Made by a program: the position numbers and the translations under genes. DNA of 64,000 nucleotides from assembly GCF_014694455.1 (NCBI RefSeq), contig NZ_JAAUWT010000010.1, forward strand, positions 62,001-126,000, in the 5' to 3' direction. The DNA comes from Vibrio sp. S9_S30. Its GTDB lineage: Bacteria > Pseudomonadota > Gammaproteobacteria > Enterobacterales > Vibrionaceae. The notes below the pieces were generated by a model. The model made no database searches, was not told where the DNA came from, and saw nothing but the letters and a program-made list of their open reading frames with translations. Below are positions 31,236 through 40,142 of this stretch, piece after piece (positions within the stretch are counted from its first letter, which is position 1; every line of letters begins with the position of its first letter).

Positions 31236-31658
31236 TCAAAACGCATAACGGATACCTAACGAGCCATCTATACCCAGATTCAAGCCTTTATGCACATTCA
31301 ACCCAGGTGCTATCTGAGCATAGGCATCCCAGTCTTTAGCAAAATCCCAATCCAGCCCCACGGGCAGTCTTGGACCAAAGCTTTCTTTCCATCCAATCCA
31401 ACCGCCCACACCAAAGTACCAAGTAAAAGGGACATCGGTAGCGTCAAAGCGACCTTTCTTTAATAAATAATCAGCCGATACGCCATGATTACCGATCGCA
31501 AAATTGTAGGTGTCTTGATATTGCGCAACCGCACTTACACCTTGATCGATTGCTATACCAAATTTCCACTCTCCATTTGATAGCGGTTCAGCCATTGCCG
31601 CCTGAGAGACGCCCATCATTAGCATGAGTGCGGTTAACGAAGAGGTAATTCGCTTCAT
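31236..31658 (-). CDS. small secreted beta-rich protein, probable outer-membrane or periplasmic
   Basis: 140 residues from the ATG at 31658, which has AAGGA six bases upstream. Residues 1-24 are a Sec signal peptide (basic start, LMLMMGVSQA core, AMA cut site). The mature part alternates aromatic and polar residues (WYFGVGGWIGW, GLNLGIDGSLGIRYAF) and ends in an aromatic residue after a beta strand, as outer-membrane barrels do. It is too short for a standard 8-strand barrel with long loops. I do not recognise a named family. Confidence 0.7.
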   Translation of the reverse strand: MKRITSSLTALMLMMGVSQAAMAEPLSNGEWKFGIAIDQGVSAVAQYQDTYNFAIGNHGVSADYLLKKGRFDATDVPFTWYFGVGGWIGWKESFGPRLPVGLDWDFAKDWDAYAQIAPGLNVHKGLNLGIDGSLGIRYAF

Positions 31659-31841
31659 TTCCAATCCTTCTAAATTTTCACTGTGTGGATTGTGCGTAAA
31701 TCTCTCGAAAGGGTAAATAGGAAAGAAGTAAGGTTTCTGTCAAAACATTAAACTCAAGAGCTCATAGATAGAAAGGTACTCGAATACTCACAGCTTTTTT
31801 ATAGCAGATCTCGCCACCGTTATATGCACTTGAAAAACAAA

Positions 31842-31866
31842 AAAGACCAGCATGGCTGATCTTTTT
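31842..31866 (-). terminator. intrinsic terminator of hutZ
   Basis: The stem AAAGACCAGC/GCTGATCTTT contains one mismatch, has an ATG loop, and has A/T runs on both sides. It lies just after the hutZ stop. Confidence 0.75.
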
Positions 31867-31890
31867 CTCTTTCTACGTTTGAGCGAAGAA

Positions 31891-32421
31891 TTAGTCTTGC
31901 TCGACTGACTTATGTCCCTCTTGAAGATGCACAACATCAACTAAATCATCACAAGACACTTGGAATGCTTGACCAAACCCCTTAACAAATAACCCTTTAA
32001 TTGGCATCAGTTTAAAGAGCTTAAAATCTTGGAGCTGACTAAGACCATCAATGATATCGCCAAAACGATCTCTCATTTGATCAATAACTTCTCCCCATAA
32101 TGCCTCTTCTCTCGCAACCACTGATGCAGTAGCATCAAATGTTAAACGTTTACGGGCAAATAACTGCTTAGATGAATCTTCATCCTCAATCATCATGATC
32201 GAAACGTGAGGGTTTTGCCCTAGGTTTCTTGCATGACGAGCAATCTCAGAAATCAAAACGAAAAACCCGTTCTCATTCTGAACAAAAGGAGCATAGCTAG
32301 CATTGGGGCGGTTTTCGCTATCAACCGTTGCTAACTGAAGTGTTTTGCGCGCTTCACGAAACTCTCTAATTTCAGGTCCCAACCGCGTTTGCAAACGCTC
32401 TTGCTTAACCACTTGATCCAT
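31891..32421 (-). CDS. hutZ: heme utilization protein HutZ
   Basis: Split-barrel protein of the pyridoxamine-phosphate-oxidase-like fold that binds and degrades heme in Vibrio, releasing iron. It has the LQLATVDSENRPNASYAPF strand pair and the HARNLGQNPHVSIMMIEDE segment. From the second ATG (32421, better spaced from the AGGAG) it has 176 residues, the length of V. cholerae HutZ. It follows hutX in an operon. The usual partner hutW survives only as a remnant upstream. Confidence 0.92.
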   Translation of the reverse strand: MDQVVKQERLQTRLGPEIREFREARKTLQLATVDSENRPNASYAPFVQNENGFFVLISEIARHARNLGQNPHVSIMMIEDEDSSKQLFARKRLTFDATASVVAREEALWGEVIDQMRDRFGDIIDGLSQLQDFKLFKLMPIKGLFVKGFGQAFQVSCDDLVDVVHLQEGHKSVEQD

Positions 32422-32520
32422 CATTTTCTCCTACCACTCATCTCTCAACCCAACACGCCATTTTGAATTGTTATTTGTAGGCGAAACCCACTTATATTAC
32501 GTAGCATGTTAGTACAAAAA

Positions 32521-33027
32521 TTAAACGTATTGCTTTTTAAGCGCATTGAATTTCTCTAGCTGATCCGGAAGCAATTCTCTATTTTCGTCTCGCCCGAGGT
32601 AAATTTTAAAAATGCTGTCACCTTGCTCCGTAAAGAATCCAAAATAATGGCTTTCTTTACCACGAAATGGCTTGCTGACAAGCGCAATGCTTTTGACAAG
32701 ATCCAGTTTCAAATGACCATGCATTTCACCTTTGTCTCCCATGAGGTTGTAGTAGCCTCGCGCCATTTTTCCTTTCGGAAATGGCGCTTTCACCTCAAAT
32801 ATCGACCCCATTGAATGAACAATAGTGGTTACGGTCCCCCAACCTACAAGCCCTTCAAGAAGCTCTTGTGCAAATTCGCCCCCAATCATTGTCGCCATAC
32901 CTTCAGGTAGCGAGCGAACAACGTCATGCTCAGAAACGCCCAACGCCTCAGCGATAGACGCCGGTAACAACGCTGAATCTTGTTCTAGGCTTTGCGCAAC
33001 TTTCTGTTTTAGTTCTTCTCTTTCCAT
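32521..33027 (-). CDS. hutX: heme utilization carrier HutX
   Basis: Cytoplasmic heme carrier that passes heme to HutZ. It is 168 residues from MEREELKQ at 33027; an 18-codon in-frame extension upstream overlaps the end of the hutW remnant and is not coding. It contains the heme-protein motif GGEFAQELLEGLVGWG and the FEVKAPFPKGK and GHLKL segments typical of HutX/ChuX. It is 99 bases upstream of hutZ. Confidence 0.92.
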   Translation of the reverse strand: MEREELKQKVAQSLEQDSALLPASIAEALGVSEHDVVRSLPEGMATMIGGEFAQELLEGLVGWGTVTTIVHSMGSIFEVKAPFPKGKMARGYYNLMGDKGEMHGHLKLDLVKSIALVSKPFRGKESHYFGFFTEQGDSIFKIYLGRDENRELLPDQLEKFNALKKQYV

Positions 33028-33087
33028 ACGTATTTCCAATTTAAAGCTAAGCCGAACGGCTGCTCTGTCGTTGTGCGGCAACGCTTT

Positions 33088-33339
33088 TTAATGGCATCTT
33101 GCTCGCATGACAAACCCAAAAGAGCCCGTTACCGCCAAGGTCAGATATTCCCCATCGACGTCAACTCGTTCTTTCTCTTGCCAGTTTTCCAACAGCGGGT
33201 TGAGACGGCTCATGGCCTCTAGCGTGTGCTGAATGCTTTTTTGAAAGCCATTTTTAATGAATATAGGATAGATGCACTCAATCCAGCTCCGTCCAACATT
33301 TGAAGTGCCATCGTCACTTTTACTGATACGATTTGTGCC
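33088..33339 (-). pseudogene. hutW: remnant of hutW (C-terminus of the radical SAM heme protein)
   Basis: An 83-codon stretch with no usable start, directly upstream of hutX where hutW lies in other Vibrio. Its translation contains LNPLLENWQEKERVDVDG followed by EYLTLAVTGSF. This resembles the C-terminal winged region of HutW-like radical SAM enzymes, after which the conserved end is replaced by an unrelated tail (GFVMRARCH) and a stop. The radical SAM core with its CxxxCxxC motif is absent from the window. The call rests on context plus partial similarity. Confidence 0.5.
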
Positions 33340-33387
33340 TCAAAAGGCTTAGATCACTATGTTCGCGATATAGTAATTTTCCCATTA

Positions 33388-33425
33388 TGATAATGCAATT
33401 GATAACTAATGTCATTCGTATCAAT
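33388..33425. promoter_or_regulatory. possible Fur-like operator of the former hut promoter
   Basis: TGATAATGCAATTGATAAC (33388-33406) is made of hexamers close to the Fur GATAAT unit; 12 of 19 bases from 33389 match the consensus box. It overlaps an inverted repeat ATTGATA/TATCAAT (33398-33404 and 33419-33425). It lies upstream of the hutW remnant, where an iron-regulated promoter would be expected. AT-rich sequence makes chance matches likely, so confidence is low. Confidence 0.35.
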
Positions 33426-33715
33426 ATGTCACAGCGGATATTTCCTTGAAAAGAAAATGGTATACGACGATACAAACTTAAACCAAATCGTAGAATATTT
33501 AACATCATAGATAAGACTCGCCCACTTTCATCAATCATGACACTTACGCTAGCGTCTCCACATCTACTACACACCCCCTTACCGCCAAAAACGTTTTATT
33601 CGTATGAGTTCGCTGGTCGCTGAATTGGTTAAAGGGCTGAGTGCGTCCTTACAGCTTATTGCAATCGACGCAAACACGTGGATAAAAGAAAAAGGCGGAC
33701 TTGTCCTTAGGATTC

Positions 33716-33871
33716 ATGAAAGGCGCCATATTAAGGGCAACTCTTGCGGTGATATTATTTACGAAGGCAGTATTACATATAAGGTGGCTAGAAAGCGTAC
33801 CGACGATAGCAAGCCTTCTAGTAGGGATCGCCGTCGGTGCGCTGAGTGGGGCTGGGATTGGTCATCTATAA
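33716..33871 (+). CDS. hydrophobic 51-residue ORF, possible gene fragment
   Basis: An ATG with a weak AGGA just upstream opens a 51-codon frame with two hydrophobic segments (about 5-22 and 28-50), the second ending VGALSGAGIGHL. The frame is out of register with the longer plus-strand ORF that overlaps it. Its stop is followed one base out of frame by a further coherent stretch, so it may be the middle piece of a frameshifted membrane-protein gene rather than a functional small protein. Confidence 0.25.
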   Translation: MKGAILRATLAVILFTKAVLHIRWLESVPTIASLLVGIAVGALSGAGIGHL

Positions 33872-34132
33872 CTTCACTGCCAACGATCAAACGTTACACG
33901 GTCGCTCGCTGTGGTCAATAAGCTCTCTCGTTGGTGAAACTTGATCAGAAATTGGCTTAGGCAGCGCGGTTCTAACGATTGCTACCTATTGCCTATAGAG
34001 GAGAAGCTATGCTGGTAAGCGCTACATTATATTGCTAAGGGAATCTGAAAACACACATATTGGGGGCAATGTTCAGTCATTGAAACGAAGGCGCCTCATA
34101 AAGCCCGCTAACCATGCATGAATCTCGTATTT

Positions 34133-34900
34133 TTATCGCAAAAAAAGATTTCGGAAATTTCTGGTTGTTACTTGAGCAACGTCGTCTAACGACACATTTT
34201 TTAATTGGGCAATATATTGAGCAACCTCGACAACATAAGCTGGTTGGTTCTCTTTTCCTCGATGAGGAACAGGGGCTAAATAAGGTGAATCGGTTTCGAT
34301 TAACAGCCTATCCAGTGGCAGTGCTTTCACGACTTCTTTCAATTCTGTCGCAGCGCGAAATGTGACGATACCTGAAATCGAAATATAAAACCCCAACTCC
34401 ATCGCCGCTTCAGCAAAGGGGAGATCCTCTGTAAAACAGTGGATAACGCCACCGCATTTTTGAGCGTCTCCCTCTCTGAGATGTTTCAAGGTATCTTCAC
34501 GTGCATTTCTTGTGTGAATAATAAGCGGTTTATCGACCTCAACAGCCAATGCGATTTGTTGCTCAAATCGTTTCAGCTGTAGCGCTTTCGTCTCTGGCTT
34601 ATAATGATAATCCAACCCCGTTTCACCGATAGCAATCACCCTTGGATGACGGGCGTAGTCATAGAGCTTATCGAAACAAAATGCACTTTCTACATCTAAA
34701 GGATGTACACCACATGAGGCCGATACATTGGTAAAGGGCTCAATCATTTCCATCATTTTAGGAAAGCTTTCAAGGGTAACACCCACAGAAAGCAAGTGTT
34801 CAATCTTGGCTTTCTCGGCTTTCGCTACAACGTCAGCCACTCCGCTATGCAGCTCTTCATAATTCAATTTATCTAGATGGCAATGTGAATCAACAAACAT
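34133..34900 (-). CDS. TatD-family metal-dependent hydrolase YcfH
   Basis: TIM-barrel hydrolase with the HxH metal motif at the start (DSHCHLD, His6 and His8), the GETGLDYHY glutamate motif, FIRTR-type IHTRNA and the C-terminal ETDSPYLAP. It has 255 residues, typical of YcfH. It overlaps holB by 11 bases. The exact substrate of this member is not known; TatD relatives are 3'-5' exonucleases or D-aminoacyl-tRNA deacylase-like enzymes. Confidence 0.92.
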   Translation of the reverse strand: MFVDSHCHLDKLNYEELHSGVADVVAKAEKAKIEHLLSVGVTLESFPKMMEMIEPFTNVSASCGVHPLDVESAFCFDKLYDYARHPRVIAIGETGLDYHYKPETKALQLKRFEQQIALAVEVDKPLIIHTRNAREDTLKHLREGDAQKCGGVIHCFTEDLPFAEAAMELGFYISISGIVTFRAATELKEVVKALPLDRLLIETDSPYLAPVPHRGKENQPAYVVEVAQYIAQLKNVSLDDVAQVTTRNFRNLFLR

Positions 34901-35849
34901 TTTTCTTCTCGTGTAAATCTAAAAACCAGTCCGCGACAAGCAGCTCGGCATTTAACCCTGGAAACAATTTCAATCGATGAATAAGCTGGTTAAGTTGTCG
35001 AGTTTTTTTATAAGCAAGATCATAGCTAACCCATTTGGTAATGGGCTCTGAGTAGGTGCTTGGTTCTTGAGTAAAAAAGTCTTTCTGGACATGAACGAGC
35101 AGAAAGCTCAACCAACCAAGGCGTTCTATCGGCTGATCCTTAATCGTGGACCAAAAGTTATGGTAAGAAGGAATGGCTGAAGATAGCTGAAGTGATAAGC
35201 TATTCAATAAAGCATCAAACTGCTTTTCTTGACCATCACGAGTGAACGCCAATGCGGCTAATGGAGCGCCATGGCTCAGTTGAAGTGCCAACTCGCTAAC
35301 GGGCAGTTCGGCGTGTTGATGAAGCCAAGACATCGCATCATCAAATTCCGGTATTGCGACATCCCATTGCTGGCAACGGCTGACAATAGTAGGAAGTAGT
35401 TTGTGCCTATCTGTCGACATCAGTAAAAAAACGCAATTTTCCGCAGGGGACTCCAATGTTTTTAATAAGGCATTGGACGCAGATTCATTCATTGCTTCCG
35501 CAGGCCTAATAATAATAAGACGTTTTCCACCAAGCTGGGAAGATTCGAGTGCCCACCGATTGGCTTGGCGAATTTGATCGACAACAATCGATTTACCTTC
35601 TTTTTCAGGCACGATTTTGTGTATATCTGGGTGACTACCTGACTTGGACAAATCACAACTGTGGCAAAATCCACACGCTTCGTCCGTTGCGTTACTGCAG
35701 ACCAACGCTCGCGCAAACTTATCAGCTAGCTGTTCCACACCTAGCCCCTCTGGAGCTTGGCACAACAAAGCGCCCGTCACACGGTCATTACTTAGCAATG
35801 ACCGCCAATGATCCCATGTGAGCTGTAACCAAGGGTACATGGTATTCAT
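34890..35849 (-). CDS. holB: DNA polymerase III subunit delta'
   Basis: Stator subunit of the clamp loader that places the beta clamp on DNA. It has the AAA+ fold, a modified P-loop (CQAPEGLGVEQLA) that does not bind ATP, and a zinc module with Cys51, Cys59, Cys62 and Cys65. It has 319 residues. It shares one base with tmk upstream and 11 bases with tatD downstream, a tightly packed operon. Confidence 0.94.
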   Translation of the reverse strand: MNTMYPWLQLTWDHWRSLLSNDRVTGALLCQAPEGLGVEQLADKFARALVCSNATDEACGFCHSCDLSKSGSHPDIHKIVPEKEGKSIVVDQIRQANRWALESSQLGGKRLIIIRPAEAMNESASNALLKTLESPAENCVFLLMSTDRHKLLPTIVSRCQQWDVAIPEFDDAMSWLHQHAELPVSELALQLSHGAPLAALAFTRDGQEKQFDALLNSLSLQLSSAIPSYHNFWSTIKDQPIERLGWLSFLLVHVQKDFFTQEPSTYSEPITKWVSYDLAYKKTRQLNQLIHRLKLFPGLNAELLVADWFLDLHEKKNVC

Positions 35850-36487
35850 TACTGCTCCAGTGACTCTAGCCAGTCTTGTAAGGCTTGATTTAGGCTTTGC
35901 GTCACATCCTCCATCGCTTGCTCAGCGTTAACCATCACAACACTAGGATCAGACTCTGCGATTTCAAGATACCGTTGACGTGTACGCTCAAAAAAACTGA
36001 TGTCCATTTTTTCAATGCGGTCTAGTTCCCCTCTACCTCGTGCACGCTCTAATCCAACGCGTGGGTCGATATCAAGATATAAGGTCAAATCTGGCTTAAA
36101 GTCACCCAAAGACACTTTTCTCAGTGTTTCCATCGTGTCACGTGCGATCTCGCGTCCACCACCTTGATAAGCTTGTGAAGACATATCATGTCTATCACCC
36201 ACCACCCACGCTCCCGATTTTAAGGCCGGTTTGATCACCGTTTCAACGAGTTGAACTCGAGCAGCGTACATGAGCAACAATTCCGATATATCCTGAAGCT
36301 CTTCACCTTCGTGCTCTTCTTTCACCAGCGAACGCATCTTTTCGGCTAATGCCGTGCCGCCCGGCTCTCGAGTGTTGACAATATTCTGCACACCAAAATG
36401 CGTGAGTTTTTCTTTTACAGTCTGAATTGCCGTGCTTTTGCCTGCGCCTTCAAGACCCTCGATTACAATAAACTTCGCTGGATTCAT
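35849..36487 (-). CDS. tmk: thymidylate kinase
   Basis: Phosphorylates dTMP to dTDP. The P-loop GLEGAGKS is at residues 11-18, followed by the REPGGT motif, the [13 protein letters not shown] signature and the lid sequence [13 protein letters not shown]. It has 212 residues. Its first bases overlap the end of mltG and its stop overlaps holB. Confidence 0.97.
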   Translation of the reverse strand: MNPAKFIVIEGLEGAGKSTAIQTVKEKLTHFGVQNIVNTREPGGTALAEKMRSLVKEEHEGEELQDISELLLMYAARVQLVETVIKPALKSGAWVVGDRHDMSSQAYQGGGREIARDTMETLRKVSLGDFKPDLTLYLDIDPRVGLERARGRGELDRIEKMDISFFERTRQRYLEIAESDPSVVMVNAEQAMEDVTQSLNQALQDWLESLEQ

Positions 36488-37500
36488 TTTTTACTTCTTA
36501 ATACTTTCAAATATTGTCTTACTGCTCGATTATGATCAGCTAAATTCTTGCTGAACACATGCCCACCATAACCGCTGGCTACAAAATACAGGTAACGACT
36601 CTTTTCCGGATTCAGTGCCGCTTCAATGGAAGCTGAACCTGCCATTGCGATAGGTGTTGGGGGAAGTCCCTTAATCACATAGGTATTATACGGTGTTGGT
36701 GTGCGCAAATCCTTTTTGCGAATGTTACCATCATAGCTTTCTCCCATACCATAGATCACCGTTGGGTCGGTTTGAAGGCGCATGCCTTTATTTAAACGGT
36801 TTATAAATACCGATGATATCCGCTTTCTTTCCTCATCGAGCGCCGTTTCTTTCTCTATAATCGACGCTAAGATCAGGGCTTCATATGCCGATTTAAGTGG
36901 TAACTCTTCTTGCTTCCGTTCCCATGCATTGTCTAACACGGTATTCAAATTTCGATGAGCACGTTTGAGAATCTCGAGATCGGAAGTTCCAGCGGTATAG
37001 TAATACGTCTCTGCAAGGAATAACCCTTCCAGTTTTTGATTATCTATACCGAGTGCTTTAGCGATTTCCAGTTCTGACTTTCCACGAGTAAGGCGACGAA
37101 GATATTCCGTATTATCGAGAATTGCGCGCCACTCTTTAAAGGTTGTCCCTTCAACAAAAGTAATTGCAAATTGATGCTCTTTACCTTCTCCTAAATAAAC
37201 AAGCGCTTCACTTAGTGTCATTCCCGTCTTCAAGAAAAATGTTCCCGCTTTCACTTGGACAAGCTCGGGATATACATGACGAACAAGCTTTGAGAAAGAG
37301 CTGGTATTGACCCAACCCGCATTTTCAAGCTGTGTTAACACGCCTTGAAAACTGGTGCCCGACTTGATAGTCAGTAACTCTGGCTGAGAATTAGTGACAG
37401 GCTGATTAACATACTGTTGGACCTGCTGATTAACGTAAAACCCTACAGCAGCCAAAATCACCGCGCAGAGAGCCAGAAAAATCGCAATTTTTTTTATCAC
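36484..37500 (-). CDS. mltG: endolytic transglycosylase MltG
   Basis: Inner-membrane lytic transglycosylase that cuts nascent glycan strands and helps set their length. It has one N-terminal membrane helix (5-25), a LysM-like domain, then the YceG catalytic domain with Glu216 in the LASIIEKET motif. It has 338 residues. It overlaps pabC and tmk by four bases each. Confidence 0.95.
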   Translation of the reverse strand: MIKKIAIFLALCAVILAAVGFYVNQQVQQYVNQPVTNSQPELLTIKSGTSFQGVLTQLENAGWVNTSSFSKLVRHVYPELVQVKAGTFFLKTGMTLSEALVYLGEGKEHQFAITFVEGTTFKEWRAILDNTEYLRRLTRGKSELEIAKALGIDNQKLEGLFLAETYYYTAGTSDLEILKRAHRNLNTVLDNAWERKQEELPLKSAYEALILASIIEKETALDEERKRISSVFINRLNKGMRLQTDPTVIYGMGESYDGNIRKKDLRTPTPYNTYVIKGLPPTPIAMAGSASIEAALNPEKSRYLYFVASGYGGHVFSKNLADHNRAVRQYLKVLRSKK

Positions 37501-38303
37501 GTTACAAATATCTCCTGGAAAGTTTTGGTTAGAGAACCAATTTTAAAGTGAGATTTATCAATACGAGTTATAGGGCAAACTTGCAGCAATGCGTTAGTCA
37601 TAAAGACTTCCTTCGCATTCAATAGTTCTTCCATAGAAAATGCGCGCTCAATAAGCGTCATTTTCTTCGCTATCGCTTCTTCAATGACTTGTTGACGCAT
37701 AATGCCTGCCACACCAGAAAAATTAAGCTTCGGTGTACACAGTCGAAACTCCGGATCCACCCAAAATAAGTTAGCGACACTGGTTTCTACAACATTACCT
37801 TCAAAATCACAGACGATCGCATCACTCCAGCCATTTTGTTCTATTTCAGCTTTGACCAGTACTTGCTCCAATCGATTGTTGTGCTTAAGGCCGGCAAGCA
37901 TAGGCTGATGACCTAACCTAGTTTCACAAATGCCTAACGACACCCCTTGGGTAATCCAGTCGTTGTAGTGTCTTGGGTAATCGAACGCTGAAATGGTTAC
38001 GGTGGGCGCAGATGCACCAGCAATACCGTACCCTCTTCCTCCCGTACCTCGGCTTATATGAATCTTCAACCCCGCTTTTTCTTCATCCAATGCCACTTTA
38101 TTGCACCAAGCATAAACTTCTTCCCAATTCGGCGCGGGAATTCTGAGGATGGTTAAACAAGATGCAAGACGCTCTTTATGATAATTCCAAGCTTGAATTT
38201 GTTTTTTGCAGGTGAGAAGAGTCGAAAAGCAACCGTCTCCGTATTGAAAACTTCGATCAAAAACTGAAAGTAATTCTTGGGGTCGTCCGTTAACGAGAAT
38301 CAT
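37497..38303 (-). CDS. pabC: aminodeoxychorismate lyase
   Basis: PLP enzyme of fold type IV that releases pyruvate from aminodeoxychorismate to give p-aminobenzoate for folate. It starts at the ATG at 38303 (MILVNGRPQE), giving 268 residues; the ten codons before it belong to the terminator region. It has the DRSFQYGDG entry motif, Lys140 as the likely PLP lysine in the LKHNNRLEQ region, and the ETSVANLFW segment. It lies between fabF and mltG. Confidence 0.93.
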   Translation of the reverse strand: MILVNGRPQELLSVFDRSFQYGDGCFSTLLTCKKQIQAWNYHKERLASCLTILRIPAPNWEEVYAWCNKVALDEEKAGLKIHISRGTGGRGYGIAGASAPTVTISAFDYPRHYNDWITQGVSLGICETRLGHQPMLAGLKHNNRLEQVLVKAEIEQNGWSDAIVCDFEGNVVETSVANLFWVDPEFRLCTPKLNFSGVAGIMRQQVIEEAIAKKMTLIERAFSMEELLNAKEVFMTNALLQVCPITRIDKSHFKIGSLTKTFQEIFVT

Positions 38304-38320
38304 AGCGGCTCCATATAAAC

Positions 38321-38355
38321 AAAAGCGGCTCAATGCTAAGCATCAAGCCGCTTTA
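38321..38355 (-). terminator. hairpin between fabF and pabC
   Basis: The outer stem AAAGCGGCT/AGCCGCTTT and inner ATGC/GCAT stem fold the whole gap. On the minus strand a short T-rich tract follows. It is probably a partial terminator that lowers expression of pabC and the genes after it relative to the fab genes. Confidence 0.65.
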
Positions 38356-38400
38356 AAACAAGCTTAACTATACAACTCTATCAATTCTTTTAGAATCGCA

Positions 38401-39645
38401 TCAGATCTTTTTGAAGATCAATGAACCATTAGTACCACCAAAGCCAAACGAGTTACACAATGCGTACTCTATATCGACTTTACGAGAGGTATGAGGAACG
38501 AGGTCAATGCCTTCCGTACCTTCGTCTGGGTCATCAAGGTTTATAGTAGGAGGCACTTCTTGATCGACTAATGCCATCGCAGTAATGATCGCTTCAACAG
38601 AGCCCGCAGCCCCAAGTAAATGACCGATCATAGATTTAGTTGATGAAACCAGCACTTGCGCCGATCCTGCTTCACCTAAAGCACGCTTAATGCCTTTAAT
38701 TTCAGCGATGTCACCTGCAGGTGTGGATGTACCATGAGCGTTGACATAACCGATTTGCTCACCCGTTACGCCCGCATCACGCATCGCGGCTTCCATAGCC
38801 AGTGCTCCGCCAGAGCCATCTTCACTTGGTGAAGTCATGTGGTAAGCGTCACCACTCATGCCAAAGCCGACAAGCTCACAATAGATTTTCGCACCGCGCG
38901 CTTTAGCGTGTTCGTACTCTTCAAGAACCATCATTCCCGCGCCGTCGCCTAGAACAAAACCATCTCGGTCTTTATCCCAAGGTCGAGAAGCACGTTGAGG
39001 CTCTTCGTTACGGGTAGATAGTGCTTTTGCTGCACCGAAACCACCAATGCCAAGTTGTGTGGATGCCTTTTCTGCACCGCCTGCTACCATCGCATCCGCG
39101 TCACCGTATGCAATCATACGTGCCGCATGTCCGATGTTGTGTAAGCCAGTTGTACAGGCTGTAGAAATAGCGATGTTTGGACCACGAAGACCTCTCATAA
39201 TAGAAAGGTGCCCAGCAATCATATTAACGATTGTCGATGGTACGAAAAATGGGCTAATTTTGCGTGGACCTTTTTCGCGTAACGCAGTATGACCGGCTTC
39301 AATTAAGCCGAGACCACCGATACCAGAACCAATAGCCGCACCAATGCGAGGGCCGTTTTCTTCGGTTATCGTTAGGCCTGAATCATCAAGCGCTTGAATA
39401 CCCGCAGCAATACCATACTGGATGAATAGATCCATCTTGCGGGCGTCTTTTTTAGACATGTACTCTTCACAGTTAAAGTCTTTGACTAAACCTGCAAAGC
39501 GAGTTGTGAATTCGGAAGTATCAAAGTGTTCGATATCAACGATACCACTCTGACCTGCTAACAGGGCTTTCCATGCTGATTCTACAGTGTTGCCTACCGG
39601 TGACAACATACCCATGCCAGTGACAACTACACGACGCTTGGACAC
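38401..39645 (-). CDS. fabF: 3-oxoacyl-ACP synthase II (FabF)
   Basis: Condensing enzyme of fatty-acid elongation (KAS II), needed for temperature control of cis-vaccenate. The nucleophile is Cys164 in STACTTG; the catalytic histidines are in [11 protein letters not shown] and [11 protein letters not shown]. It has 414 residues. It follows acpP, with an attenuating hairpin between them. Confidence 0.97.
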   Translation of the reverse strand: MSKRRVVVTGMGMLSPVGNTVESAWKALLAGQSGIVDIEHFDTSEFTTRFAGLVKDFNCEEYMSKKDARKMDLFIQYGIAAGIQALDDSGLTITEENGPRIGAAIGSGIGGLGLIEAGHTALREKGPRKISPFFVPSTIVNMIAGHLSIMRGLRGPNIAISTACTTGLHNIGHAARMIAYGDADAMVAGGAEKASTQLGIGGFGAAKALSTRNEEPQRASRPWDKDRDGFVLGDGAGMMVLEEYEHAKARGAKIYCELVGFGMSGDAYHMTSPSEDGSGGALAMEAAMRDAGVTGEQIGYVNAHGTSTPAGDIAEIKGIKRALGEAGSAQVLVSSTKSMIGHLLGAAGSVEAIITAMALVDQEVPPTINLDDPDEGTEGIDLVPHTSRKVDIEYALCNSFGFGGTNGSLIFKKI

Positions 39646-39704
39646 GATATAACTCTCCGGAGTTGAAATTGATTAAGTGAAAGGATAGAAGATAGTCGAT
39701 AAAA

Positions 39705-39731
39705 ACTCAGGCGGTCAAGGATGACCGCCTG
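39705..39731 (-). terminator. intrinsic terminator/attenuator after acpP
   Basis: The stem CAGGCGGTC/GACCGCCTG has a six-base loop and, on the minus strand, is followed by AGTTTTT. It fits high acpP expression with reduced read-through into fabF. Confidence 0.8.
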
Positions 39732-39741
39732 GAAGTGCAAA

Positions 39742-39975
39742 TTACTGAGCGCTGTTCACGTAGTCAATTGCAGCTTGAACAGTTGTGATTTTCTCAGCTT
39801 CTTCGTCTGGAATCTCAGTGTCGAACTCTTCCTCTAGAGCCATAACCAGCTCTACAGTGTCCAGAGAATCAGCACCTAGATCGTCTACGAATGAAGCTTC
39901 ATTCTTAACTTCTGCTTCGTCTACACCTAGCTGTTCAACAATGATTTTCTTTACGCGTTCTTCGATGTTGCTCAT
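39742..39975 (-). CDS. acpP: acyl carrier protein
   Basis: 77-residue, strongly acidic four-helix protein that carries acyl chains in fatty-acid and lipid synthesis. The 4'-phosphopantetheine attaches to Ser37 in the DLGADSLD motif. The start has a GGAAAAG Shine-Dalgarno. Codon choice is that of a highly expressed gene. Confidence 0.98.
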
Positions 39976-40142
39976 TTTTCTTTTCCTTTACAGACTTCGC
40001 TTTATGCGATGTTTTCCGTAGTTTATTCAAACTTTTAAAAGTTGCAAGGGTGACCTTGCTGGTCAAACCACAATTTGCGCGATTTTTCCCGAAATTCGGT
40101 ACATTTTTGACCTAAATCATGCATAAATTAATTACGCAAGAC

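Larger units (their letters stand above)
33340..34132. other. decayed region between hut genes and tatD
   Basis: About 790 bases with no intact gene I can name. The left half is AT-rich and resembles a promoter region. From 33600 on the plus strand, short open frames follow one another: MSSLVAELVKGLSAS at 33604, a hydrophobic 51-codon ORF at 33716, and a third piece (YNFTANDQTLHGRSLWS) at about 33866-33930. They switch frame at the joins, as in a gene broken by frameshifts. I do not recognise the ancestor. The 105-codon ORF at 33604-33921 is probably not a real gene as it stands. Confidence 0.5.

Noticed and set aside
33604-33921. 105-codon plus-strand ORF in the decayed region
   Set aside because: It has no Shine-Dalgarno, its second half is charged and low in coherent pattern, and the more protein-like reading jumps to another frame at about 33716. 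It is kept only as part of the decayed region.
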